Positions 24,872-35,590 of a DNA stretch of 64,000 nucleotides are shown in pieces. How positions within the stretch are numbered: the stretch's first letter is position 1; every line of letters starts with the position of its first letter. The stretch covers positions 310,001 to 374,000 of the forward strand of contig NC_089436.1 of assembly GCF_026210795.1 (NCBI RefSeq), in the 5' to 3' direction. Position numbers and translations under genes: made by a program. The notes under the pieces are model-generated. The model did not search any database, was not told the origin of the DNA, and saw nothing but the letters and a program-made list of their open reading frames with translations. Source of the DNA: Rhizophagus irregularis (lineage: Eukaryota; Glomeromycota; Glomeromycetes; Glomerales; Glomeraceae).

Positions 24872-25690
24872 ATGTTTATTTTTTTTTTTAAACGTACTCG
24901 GATAATCTTTTTTCTTTCACTCCTTTGCACGGCACTTAAGGTACGTTTTCTTTCTTTTTTTTCATTTTTGCTTCTTGCATTTTGTTTCCTACTAACTTTA
25001 TTTCATTTTTTTAGGTCCTTTGGCTCTTTCGGTTTCGCAATTAAGATATGTCAAGCACTACATGGCTTATTTTTTATTTCATTCTTATATTTAGTTTCTT
25101 GCATTTTGTATTTCGTTCTTTTTAAGTCTTTCAGTTCTTCTCTGCAATTACTAAAGTATGTTTTTATTTTTTGTTTTCGTTTATTTATTACATGTAATTT
25201 CTGTTCCCTACTAACTTTATTTCTTCTTTTATTTTATGGGTTTGGTTTTTACTTGGTCCCCGGTTTATCTCATTTTCGTCCCTTCTCCATTTTTTTGCTC
25301 TCTTTTTGTCCCTTCATTTCTTTTGCTTTTTTTATTCTTCCCTTCCTTCGTTTTTTCCTTTGTTTTTATTTCCTTTTCGTTCCTTTCATTTTTTATCGTT
25401 TCCACTTTTTTTTTGTTTCCATTTTGTTTTTTCCGTTCCTTTCTTTTTTTTCGTTCCCATTTCGTCTTTTTCATTCCTTTACACTACCCTTCATTCCTTT
25501 CATTTTTATTCCATTCCCACTTGATCTTGTTCGTTCCTTTCGTTTCTTCACTCCCTTTACTCCATTTCGTTCCTCCTTCACTCTCCTTCGTTTCTTTCAT
25601 TCCCTTACTCTCCCTATTTTTTCATTCACCCTCATTCTTTTTTCCCTTTTTCATTCACATATTCTATTTTTTATCATTGTAACTCATTTT
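24872..25690 (+). repeat. Pyrimidine-rich low-complexity tract
   Basis: Long runs of imperfect 'ttcgttcctttcatttt' units, strongest from 25236 to 25680, make spurious open frames of Phe/Ser/Leu on this strand and Lys/Glu on the other. I do not regard these as genes. Confidence 0.75.
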
Positions 25691-26469
25691 TATCATTCCT
25701 ATAAAAAATTTAGTATTTTGGATAGTAAATCATGTGATCTATTAAAAATTAATAAATTGTTATAAACTTTTAGTGCGAAATATTTTAAGCATGTTTATTA
25801 TACAGTATATTTAAAAGTTTAGCCAATCAAAAATTTTAAAAAATTTACGGGGATTTATATGCAAATTACGAAGTGAGAAATATTAAAATTTACACCAATC
25901 AAATTTAATAAATGAGTGAAATCACCTGAATTGCGATCATTTATTTTACGTTTTCGAGTATTGCTTGAGACTTTTTTCCTTTCTCTTCTTTATTAATTTT
26001 TTCTTCACTATTATTATTATTATAACAATAAAATATAAATATATAATTATGTCCACGTTATCTGAAGATATTATTGATTTTTAAAAAAAATGGAAATGGA
26101 GATGAGTAATAATAATAATTGATATTTGCTTAGATTTATTTTTTAGTATGTGCAGTATAACTAATTCATTTTTGCTTAGATTTATTCTTTAGCATGTAAA
26201 GCATAATTATTTTCTAGATAGTAATGTTTGCATATTGATATATATTAGATAAATACAATAAATATTAATTGTAAATAATTTTAATTTTGAGTGTTATAGT
26301 ATAATAAATGTAAGATTAAAAAAATAAATAAATAAATTTAAGTTAATAAATATTTAAATCTTTTATAATATAAAAAAAAAAATAAAAAAAAATTTCAAGT
26401 AAATAAAATAAATTAACAATAGATTACATGTATATTACGATTTGTTTAAGTTTATACTGTATAACTAAA

Positions 26470-26592
26470 GTTGCAGGTGCGTTTTTTAAATAAATAGGAT
26501 GGTACCGTACCTACAACATTGATAGTATTAATATATATATAAACAGTGTTGTGGGTACGGTATGATCATTAAAAAACATTAGTACCTGCAAT
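26470..26592. repeat. Imperfect foldback element
   Basis: The left arm (ttgcaggtgcgttttttaa...taccgtacctacaac, 26470-26517) pairs with the right arm (gttgtgggtacggta...ttaaaaaac...acctgcaa, 26548-26592), with a short AT loop. Confidence 0.6.
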
Positions 26593-27024
26593 AAATCTGA
26601 ACTTTAATGAGTAGATCGTACCATAACCATTTAGATAATACCTATTAAGCGCCCCGTACCACAATTTAAAAGATATTCAAATTTAAAATTTTTTCAGTAG
26701 TATCATTATAAAATTCTGCAATCATTTATTTCAAATTTTATTTCTTTTTTAATCTCAATATGGAACCTTCATATTTATTTAAAAAAAATTTTCACTTCAT
26801 ATAAAGTTTCTATATAACTGTACTCATTTAAAGATCACGAAAGATTTATCTTATTTGATCATTATACTTTCATATTACTGTATTATAAAACTGAATCTCA
26901 AATTGGGTATAAATTCGTCTAAATTGGCTAACTAATTAAGAGGATGAGAATGACGTGCGTCAGATGTGAAATCGATACCCTGACACGTCACGGTCGTCAC
27001 GCGTGTCACCTAGTGATGCCGACT

Positions 27025-27135
27025 TACCCTATAAAAATTTTTTAGAAAATTGATCACATATCGGTGTTTTTTTGGAATAAAAACTAGAGAAATGATCATT
27101 TATCGGAATTTCCCCCGAAAATTTTTTATAGGGTT
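27025..27135. repeat. Short foldback element with ACCCTATAAAAA termini
   Basis: 'accctataaaaattttt...gatcacatatcgg' on the left mirrors 'atgatcatttatcgg...aaaattttttatagggtt' on the right. The ends resemble those of the element at 57613-57817. Confidence 0.6.
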
Positions 27136-27410
27136 AATTGAAACCAAATATTAAAATTTATTATTTGTCTTAGCTATTGTTAAAGATATAATAAAGTTTA
27201 AATGACCTATGCTTAATTAAATAAAATTTAAATCCACTAATCAATAATCTTTGGACCATACATTTGCGAAAATTAAAAATTGAATAATCATATTAGATGA
27301 GAAATTAAATAAAAATTTTATTTTAATTTATGGTTATTTAATAAAAGTGAACAAATCGTCACTGACTTAGCCAAAAATTTGTTGTTACCTGATCACCAAC
27401 GTTGAGGTGC

Positions 27411-27503
27411 AGGAGGGGAAAGGGAAGGAAAAGCGAGAGCGGGGAAAGGGAAAAGAGTGAGGAAGAGGGTAAGCAAACGAGAGAGGGAAGGGAAAGGAGG
27501 GGG
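27411..27503 (+). repeat. Polypurine tract
   Basis: About 90 bases that are almost entirely A and G (gggaaagggaaaagagtgagg and similar). Confidence 0.7.
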
Positions 27504-28639
27504 TAATTCAATTTGTCAATTATAGATGGTGTGTCTATAACTTGGTGATACTTATGAATTGTGTAATGTGGATATTTCCGCGCCTGATCTATACATATTT
27601 ATAATAGTTATTGGCCATCAGTTTCCGACAGCCCATTTCATTGCTAATATATTTCCAGTTACTGCTGTTTTCATAAGACCTGGGACAAAATAAATTTTGG
27701 AACCGACGGCCGATCCGCCGATCTAGCACTGTTAGGTCTTACGGTAATGAAGTTTTTGATATAATGCGATCGGCGCAGTAGAACGGACTGTTAAACAAAA
27801 CTAAATTTAATTTTCTTTTGCTTTTTCGCTTAAAATTTTTTTTTTTTTTTTTTTTTTTGGTTCTCTCTCTTTCCGGTTTTATAAAATCAGTTTTTTAAAT
27901 TTTTTATAAAATTTTTTTTTATTTATTTTTAAAACCAGTTTTTTTAATTTTCTATTCGAATTTTTTTTTTGTTGATTTTTTCTCTTTCCAGTTTTATATT
28001 CAAAGATTTTTATAAAAATTTTTTTAGTCTTCCGGATTTTTTAAAATCGCATTTTAATAATATTTTCTTTCTTTCTTTTTTTTCTGATCTTTTTTTTTTA
28101 ATATTATTTTGTCTCTTTTTCCAAAACTGATTTTTTTTTTAATTTTTTTTCCCTTTATAATCTATATAGTGATATTATTTTCTAATTGTTTTTTTTTCAT
28201 TCTTTCAGCGTGTATTAAAGACAACAAATCATTCTAACATTTTATTTCTGTTAACGTATCTGATGTAAGAAAAAGCATTTGAGTTAAATGTAAAAGAGTC
28301 TTTTATAAGTTTTGGTATATACACCTGGTGATAATTAAATAAAAGAAACTTACTTTATATTAAATGTTTTTACTTAATGTACATTATTTTTCTGGAAGGG
28401 AATTTATATTTAAATAAATAAAATAATAAAATAAGAAATTGATTTCTATAAAAAACAATTATATAATAACATCTGTGTATTAGATAAGAACCTTACTAGT
28501 TATGTGTATCCTACTACTGTTTTTATAAAATAATGTACAAGTTATATTCAAAGCAACGGGCGACTGCTAGTATTGTACTACATAAAAAATATTAAGCATT
28601 TTTTTAATATCTTCCTTATATTTTTGTTGATTTTGTTAA

Positions 28640-28990
28640 TTTATTCTTAATTCCAAACATTTGTAGATTTATTATTTATAATATCTTCAAGGATTTTTTG
28701 ACCATACATTACCATCTTTTTCTTTAACTATAATATTTTTTTTAGTTCTTTTAGATCTGTTAAGACAAGAGCTATTTACTACTTGACCATAATTTTCACA
28801 CGATCGTAGTACAACTACATGTTGAAGTTTTTCCGGTTGTAATTACTTGAAAAATTCTTCATTAGAATAATTATCATTTTTATAACTATTCGTAAAAAAT
28901 AAAATATCGGTTGAATAATCTTCTAGATTATTGCTAAATTTTATTGAATCTTCGAAAACCCGGATATACAACGACATTTTAAAACATTGG
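28640..28990 (-). pseudogene. Decayed third copy of the hydrophobic-hairpin protein family
   Basis: The nucleotide order matches the N-terminal half of the gene at 8759-9874: 'ttataatatcttcaaggattttt', 'tttctttaactataatatttttt', then 'aaattcttcattagaataa' and 'ttctagattattgctaaattt' correspond to 9400-9640. Stops and indels break the frame, and the hairpin-coding part is absent. It lies about 0.5 kb from the intact paralogue, on the opposite strand. Confidence 0.6.
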
Positions 28991-29533
28991 CTCTTTATTT
29001 TATGAAACAGTTATTGTAAGTTGTAGTAATGGTTAAACAAATTTTAAATTCGAGGATTGCTGATCAGCCTTACAAAACTAAAATGCAATTGGACGATGTT
29101 TACAATCAAAAAAAAAAAATAATTGATGACCACATTTAATTAATTACGAATCAATTTTTGCCATATTATGTTCACTATCAAGTTTATTATGGAAATTTTT
29201 TTAAGAGAAATCTATTTTTTGATATATTATTTTATGAAAACCAATAAAAAACAAGATAAAACAATTTGTGGAAACATAACCTAAACAACATTAGGCCGCA
29301 AAAAGTTCAAAAAATTACTAAGCTGACAAATTCTACACCATTTTAAGCATAGTACCATAGAGAATGCGCCAAAAACATAAATATGACATATTTGTGCAAA
29401 TCAAAAAACGTATCATTTACGTCATCATCGGAATAAAAATTTTGATGATTCACATGAAAATGAAAATTGAACCATTTATTAAAGCATAAAAACCTAATTC
29501 GTTCGGTAAAGTTGAAAAAAAAAGAGAAAAAAA
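28991..29533. other. 5' flank of paralogue B
   Basis: No gene. The AT-rich leader ends in an A-rich run just before ATG 29534 (aaaaaaaagagaaaaaa). Confidence 0.4.
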
Positions 29534-30577
29534 ATGACAAGTTCCGATGAGACTCGATTTGAATCTAATAATAATGATCCTTTCAGAAGAGATGATATAC
29601 CTATTAGTATGATAAATTTTGGCAAAAAATCTCAATTAGTTATGGGAAATTTTAAAAAATGTTGTGAAGAATTTAAATTTGATAATAGTGTATTTATGAC
29701 CTTTATTGCTCAAGTAGTTAAAGAACAACGTAAAATCTTTCGTGAATTCGCTGAAGTTTCAATAAAATATAGTGATAATCTTTTAGATTATTCAATCGAT
29801 CTTTTGTTTTTCGTAGATTGTTTTAAGGATGAACGATATTCTGATGATGAATTTCTAGAATTATTGAATGACCTTTTAATCAAATCTAGAGAAAATCATA
29901 GATTAATTAAAGATTTAAAAAAAATAATTAGTAATAAGGATACAAACTTTGGAGATGTTGGAATTAATGAAAAATTAACTGCGGTCCAAAATTTTTTGCC
30001 AACATACGTTGAAGATATTAAAAACTGTCCAGGTTTAATTGATTCAGACAACATATCTAAAATCGAAGAAGAGATAACACTATTAAAAAATCAGGCGAAA
30101 AGTGGGATTGCCTTTTCTGCAATTGGTTTAGTATGTATTGGAGTTGGACTTATTGCGCCTCCTGCTGGTGCTGTGATGGCAGTTTCTGATGTGTTACTTG
30201 GAATTAGTAACGGTAGTAATCTTTATAATTCTATAAAGCTTATCAAAACAAATAAGAAAATTAAAGATCTTACGAAAAAATTAAGTATTGAAGTCGACGA
30301 ATTGATTGAGAAAATAAAATTATTTTCGAATAGTTTGGAGTCAATTATTTTGGAGATCAGTACGTTCGAAATTTTTTGGGAAAATCAAGTTGAAAAAATC
30401 GATTATCTTATAAAAAACCTCAGAGGGTTCAATGAAACAGAGAGACGTCATAATAAAGATAAAATTGTCAACTCAATTGAAAAAAAATGGAAAGATGTAG
30501 AACGAGAATGTCAACTTTATTCTCATGAGATGAAAGATTTATTGATTAGAGATGAATATATTAAAGTAAAGTTTTGA
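29534..30577 (+). CDS. All-helical protein with central hydrophobic hairpin (paralogue B)
   Basis: A single exon of 347 residues. It shows the same plan as 8759-9874: a polar N-terminal tail, helices with 'KKCCEEFKFDN' and 'KEQRKIFREFAE', a conserved 'RYSDDEFLELLNDLLIKS' block (about 101-118), a hydrophobic Gly/Ala segment at about 190-230, and a C-terminal helix with 'KDKIVNSIEKKWKDVEREC'. The hydrophobic segment itself is poorly conserved in sequence but conserved in place, which suggests that membrane insertion, not sequence, is under selection (inference). No signal peptide. The two paralogues are 20 kb apart on opposite strands. Confidence 0.8.
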   Translation: MTSSDETRFESNNNDPFRRDDIPISMINFGKKSQLVMGNFKKCCEEFKFDNSVFMTFIAQVVKEQRKIFREFAEVSIKYSDNLLDYSIDLLFFVDCFKDERYSDDEFLELLNDLLIKSRENHRLIKDLKKIISNKDTNFGDVGINEKLTAVQNFLPTYVEDIKNCPGLIDSDNISKIEEEITLLKNQAKSGIAFSAIGLVCIGVGLIAPPAGAVMAVSDVLLGISNGSNLYNSIKLIKTNKKIKDLTKKLSIEVDELIEKIKLFSNSLESIILEISTFEIFWENQVEKIDYLIKNLRGFNETERRHNKDKIVNSIEKKWKDVERECQLYSHEMKDLLIRDEYIKVKF

Positions 30578-31314
30578 ATATGTAAAGCAAGAGTTACCCT
30601 AGTTTAACCTGACGTGATGTTCAGGAGAAATAATTATAAATATTATAAATTAACCTATTGTATGTCTGGTCAAACGTTTATTTTTTTTAAAAGGAAAAAG
30701 TTATTTTAATGCTTTTTTAAATATCTCGGGGGGTTTATTGTAGAAACAGTATCTTCGATGTTCATTACCAAAAAATTTGCAATTAATTTATTAACGTAAC
30801 CAAAAATTTTTTTATTTCTTTCTTATTTGTAATTTTTGTTTTACAAGCTTTACACGAACAGTTTTTTTCTGTATAAACAAAAATATATAGATTTTTTGCA
30901 GATAAAGTATCCATTGATATATTGAGAACTATCATCATATTTTTGTAAATCTACATGTCGTTGATGTATAGTTGCCGAAGATGCGAGTTTAACTAATGAA
31001 ACTATTCACACATTCTAGTTACAATGTATTCCGAAAAAAAAAATATAAACTATATAGTATAAAATGTATACTTTACTGAACTACCGTGCCAATGATATTT
31101 TGAAGTAATAAGAAAAATATCTAACATGATGATAGGACACACTTATAGAATATGCTAAACCGTTCCTAGACCACAAAAAAATATCATTAGGAAACCGTAA
31201 TAATAATTATAACTCTATTCCTAGAAATAATTACTGGAATGATATATAATGAAAGGCGAATGAAGCACCTAATAGTTAAAAAGCAACTGTGAACTCGGTT
31301 CACACATAGATTAA

Positions 31315-31392
31315 TCACGTGAGGACCCAGAAATATGGTCTAAAAAATTCATGAAAATCTTCCACCTGACATATTTCTGGTCCTATCACGTG
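31315..31392. repeat. Inverted repeat with CACGTG at both ends
   Basis: 'tcacgtgaggacccagaaat' (from 31315) pairs with 'atttctggtcctatcacgtg' (ending 31392). Confidence 0.6.
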
Positions 31393-31892
31393 TTACTACG
31401 CCACATCCCTGTCGACTTCAACGGAACTTATTTGTCGGCGAAACTGTTAAATGATAAAAGGATACGAGAAACAAGTTCAATCAGAAATACAGAAAATATT
31501 TTAAAGATAGTTGATTATACAAAAAGCAGAAAATTATCTCTTAATTACATTTTGAAATTTTGCTACTCTAAAATAATACCGGCCCTACTGCAAGGAACTT
31601 CCTAAGAAGTGCATTATAGTTCACCCTGTAAAAAACTATTATTATGCATAGCACTATGTCGTTTCACACCAACCTGGTCTTATCGCAGGACTGCATAGCG
31701 TCTATACTCTAACCCTCGCATAGTACTATACCGCACCAACCAGCCTACTGTAATACTGCTGCTAATCTGGTATTCACAGGAGTATATTATACTCCCACCC
31801 ATGCATAGCATCATACTGCTCCAACGAAAGTAAGAAAAGAAGATAAGTGTAGGGAAGAAAATGGAATACAATAAAATACTGTATATATATAA

Positions 31893-32072
31893 ATGAAGGG
31901 AGAAAGAGCAAGAGAGGAAAGAAAGGAGCTGAGAGAGGAAAAGGGAAAAAATGAGAGGGAAGGGGAAGTGATGAAGGAGGAGAAGGGGGAGAGGAAAAAG
32001 AGTGAGAAAGAAAAGTAAAAGATGAAAGTGATAAAGAGAGAAAAAAAAAGAGTAAGAGAGAGAGGGAGAAGT
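31893..32072 (+). repeat. Polypurine tract (GA-rich)
   Basis: About 180 bases of A/G with 'gagaaagagagaggg' units. The Ser/Leu/Phe frame on the minus strand is an artefact of this composition. Confidence 0.75.
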
Positions 32073-32349
32073 TGAATAACGAATTTTTAATTAAAATCTT
32101 TACGTAATACGAAAAATACGTTATCGTGCTTGTCATTTGTGCAAATACGATACAAAATGTGAACAAACTTTTTAAAAGAATAATTTTAACGCTTAATTCT
32201 TCAGATAATTCAGCAGTTTCAAGAGCGCGGTGAAATTATATTTATAGCAATCACTCGATTGGGCATCATCCTTAATACCATCAGCTAGTACGATACTTTC
32301 TGCACCTTTCTTCCTATGGCTATTTTGGCAGGGGCCCCCTGAAGTTTAA

Positions 32350-33010
32350 GTCACAGGATTTTCAGAAGTAGAGCACCTGCTATCGGATTCTTGATCTTGG
32401 TTAAGAGATGCTTGCTCTGCTTTGCTAAGATACTTCTCCCTATTACGTTGCCCTATCCCATTATTAACACTTTTCTTATGTGCATCATCCAGGAAAGTAT
32501 CCATTTTTCTGTCCTCCAATGACTTCGATCACTCACACAAGATAGAGGAAAAATGGCCTGGTTACTTTGGGATCCCCTATTACACTGATCTGTAATGGTT
32601 GCTAGGTACATTGACAATTACTTCGTGAGAAATATCCTGAGTTGGCTGTTTGCTTTCATCATCACCATCCCTTAGTTCACTAGTTCGACCTTCAGCTCAG
32701 CAATTTCATCATCATGCCTAACATTCTCGGCTGAAGAACCTGCTCCAACTCCTCGATTCTGGCCTTGAGTTCGGCATTCTCAACATCACGTCTCTTACTT
32801 TCTTCCACAGCCTGTCTTAGAAGCTCGTTAATCCTGGCCTTAAGCTTAACTTTCTCTGTCAAACTCAGCTAACTTCCTTCTAAGATTAGGGACCTCGGCA
32901 TTATCCTTAAGCTCATCATTTTTGACCCTAATTTCAGCATTTTCCTTCCTAGCTCTGCAATCTCAGCTAAGAGCTTGGCATTTAATTCTCTCAATGAATC
33001 AATGGAATGC
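32350..33010 (-). pseudogene. Coiled-coil protein relic
   Basis: Minus-strand reading gives heptad-rich fragments ('SIDSLRELNAKLLAEIAEL', 'KARINELLRQAVEESKRRD', 'NAELKARIEELEQ') separated by at least three frame changes and stops. Toward the 3' end a basic part ('KKSVNNGIGQRNREKYLSK') follows. A second, shorter relic of the same kind is at 51300-51750. The function of the family is unknown to me. Confidence 0.55.
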
Positions 33011-34050
33011 TGTTCGATAATAATTTTTTATATAAGATGGAATAATTCAAAAGTTCGTTAGCATAGATAAAACCCGTGACAAAATGTCACGATTACTGAT
33101 TTATTGATGTAAAAAAAATAAATTGCAAGATTTGGTTATACATAAACTTGTTTACGATGTGAAATGGTGTTTCTATACTAATATCTGCGGCCACACAAAT
33201 TTTTCGCTTGCCTACGCTACACATTATTCCACTCCATGGTCCAATAATCGATATTCTGGTTAAAATAAAACGAACATCAGTCATACGAGATATGAAGTGT
33301 CAGAAAATAAGTCAACAGCTCATAGAATTAACCTTAGTAAAGTCTCGCCGAGAATTTATTTGTTTGATGCTACAGTAATAGAAATCTATAAGAAAAAATC
33401 AAGCTCTGAAATCGTTTTCTTGAAAATGCATGGCCACAGCCGAAACATTCATACATTAATTGCGTACTATCTCATCCAGGCTTCAATAATTTTTCGTCAA
33501 CGCTTCTTTATGTCGGTTTCTTTTAACGAGCCATAACGTTTAGGCTCAGAGAAAATAATACATCACACAAAGGACTACCCCCTAGCGTAAACGTCACGAA
33601 ATGACCAGCATTACGCATTTTGGCTGAAATTAAATGTGGCGCTTTGTGTGCGACAGGAAAATTATATAAATACCATCAGTCGGAGGCATGAATCAATTGA
33701 ATCATTATTTCTGCTATATGATTGTATTACATCACAAAAGTTTAAGATGTATGATATATACCCTCTTTATAGCTTGTTTCTTACTAAGAACTTTTTTTTC
33801 AAACACATTAACATGGTTATTTATAAAATTAATAGTGTCAAAAATAAAATAAAAGGTGCGGAACAACAAAATACATTAAATAAAGAAGCGCTGGATAAGA
33901 AGGTTCGGAAACAAGAACACATTTGTAATGAGTTGTGGTGTGACCAAAACATTAAAAACTGACAGAAAACACACAAGAGATAATGGGATTGGTGAGGAAC
34001 CAAAATGATATAACAAGATGTGCTTTTTCTCATAATAGAGATACTTTGAA
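33011..34050. other. Decayed region, no intact gene
   Basis: 33460-33580 matches the dispersed repeat at 11690-11940. A Lys-rich frame at 33800-33960 ends in stops and is not recognisable. Confidence 0.4.
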
Positions 34051-34054
34051 ATTA

Positions 34055-34560
34055 TAAGATATAAGTGACAATACACGCGAAGATATAAAAGATTTACTCA
34101 GAATTATAAAAGATTTAACCGTCACTAAAGAAAATTTTCGCTATAGGGATTGGGTGACTAAGCTTAATACAAGATATAGTCCGTACTGTAAATTGGATAA
34201 AAAACTTGAGGATATAAATGGTGCGTCTGCATGGGATATCATATCTTATGAGTTCTCCATTATGATAAAATATGATCATGAAAAGATCAAAGATGAAGAG
34301 ATAGACATCGATCACTTCAGCCCAGATTCGAGAGAATACATTAAAACTTTGAAAAAAAATCTTAGATAAAGTGAATAAATCACTTGGTGAATTTGTACTT
34401 TTAATGAAATTTAAATGGACAAGTAATGATGAATTTCATGTATGGAGGTATCAAACTGAAGAAGAGGCATTGAAAGAGTTGAAGCGACTTTCTTTTCTCG
34501 AAGACTTAGAATGTTTCATGAATCCGTTAGAGAAGGCCATTAGGCCACTCAAATTTAATT
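34055..34560 (+). pseudogene. Helical protein relic with a frameshift at an A8 run
   Basis: A frame open from about 34060 ('REDIKDLLRIIKDLTVTKEN', 'LNTRYSPYCKLDKKL') runs to TAA at 34367-34369. The next frame continues convincingly ('NKSLGEFVLLMKFKW', 'LSFLEDLECFMNPLEKAI'). The switch point is A8 at 34352-34359. No domain is recognised. Upstream sequence on the same strand has several stops. Confidence 0.45.
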
Positions 34561-35590
34561 ATTTGTTTAACATACCCCTCCCCCCTCTATTTTTTCAAAA
34601 ATCTGGATCCTATTATTTGTTTGTTTATTGTAGACCCTCCTCCCCCCTCAAACTCTTTATAAATTATAGACGTTAAACAAACAATCAATTGGAGCAGCCT
34701 TAGTGCCATAAGAATTTGGAGTAAGCCTTGTCCTGAATATCCATCCTCTTTTTCTCAATCTATATATTCCTGTTCCCAGTTTCATTTAACTTTTAAAGAA
34801 TTATCCCCTTTAATGCTTTATATATCAGAACCTATTGTTGATGACATAATTTTCTTGCGATAATCATTAAATTACCTAATATGCGATTTTCATCCTTTCG
34901 TTACTGTGTATATTTTATGTTTTTTTATTTAATAAATAAATTTTATTGCTACCAATATGCTTCCCAATAGTTATCATGCAATTTTATTGATATTATGGAA
35001 CAGAATCCGAATAAGATTTCTGAACTTTTCTATACAATGGTGCCCCTGGAAATTTGTATCATGTTCTTCATTAATTTTAGTTGCGATACTTCCCAAAATA
35101 CGTCTCGATTCTTTTAAAATTCTTCGTTCCTATTTTTATGCTTGTTGACATCAGTCCAGTGAACCATTTTTTTCCCGGAAGTGATTTAACCATAAACAAG
35201 CGAATAAGTGTAATATGAGGTGTTTTTATACCCGAGTTTCAACCCTACATTAACCATACATCTGTGGGTGATCGAAATTTACTATTTTTTTCATCATACA
35301 TGTAGTGTACCTTGCAACAATCACTAAAAATACTTCAACCACATTTAAACCACACTTTAAACCGATTTGATTCGTGCGCCTAATATATATAAATATCCGT
35401 AATCACACGATCATCTTCGCGATCCTCTCTGAAAACATTAAATCCTTACCATGCAAAAATATTGATTGCCAAAAATGTATATTCTGAAGGAGTGTTTGTT
35501 TTATTAATAATAGCGTGATACATCACGCAAAAAAAAAATAAATAAATTACAAGCGTCGGTAGCTAGCCAGTAGTACATGACGTTTCTATG
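34561..35590. other. Intergenic, no gene seen
   Basis: Two C-rich patches (ccctcccccctc at 34577, ccctcctcccccctc at 34635) form a direct repeat with 'tatttgttt' nearby. The rest is AT-rich. Confidence 0.45.

Larger units (their letters stand above)
25691..28639. other. Gene-free repeat-rich region
   Basis: AT-rich sequence with two foldback elements (26470-26592, 27025-27135), a polypurine tract (27411-27503) and a T-rich stretch (27830-28160) in which 'tctctttccrgttttataaaa' recurs. CRE-like motifs (gacgtgcgtca, tgacacgtcacg) cluster at 26950-27010. Confidence 0.5.
30578..32349. other. Intergenic with foldback and purine tract
   Basis: It holds an inverted repeat with E-box ends (31315-31392) and a polypurine tract (31893-32072). 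Short frames near 31350-31600 show no recognisable domain. Confidence 0.45.

Noticed and set aside
24872-25765. 297-codon plus-strand open frame (Phe/Ser/Leu-rich, membrane-like)
   Set aside because: It follows from the pyrimidine-rich repeat; other frames in the same tract are also open and there is no domain.
24842-25825. Possible element bounded by ATTGGCTAA/TTAGCCAAT
   Set aside because: Only nine matching bases at the ends and no target duplication.
31351-31605. 84-codon plus-strand frame
   Set aside because: It begins inside a foldback repeat and has no recognisable feature.
31774-32166. 130-codon minus-strand frame with hydrophobic and Ser/Pro stretches
   Set aside because: It is the complement of a GA-rich tract; no gene-like start, introns or homology are evident.
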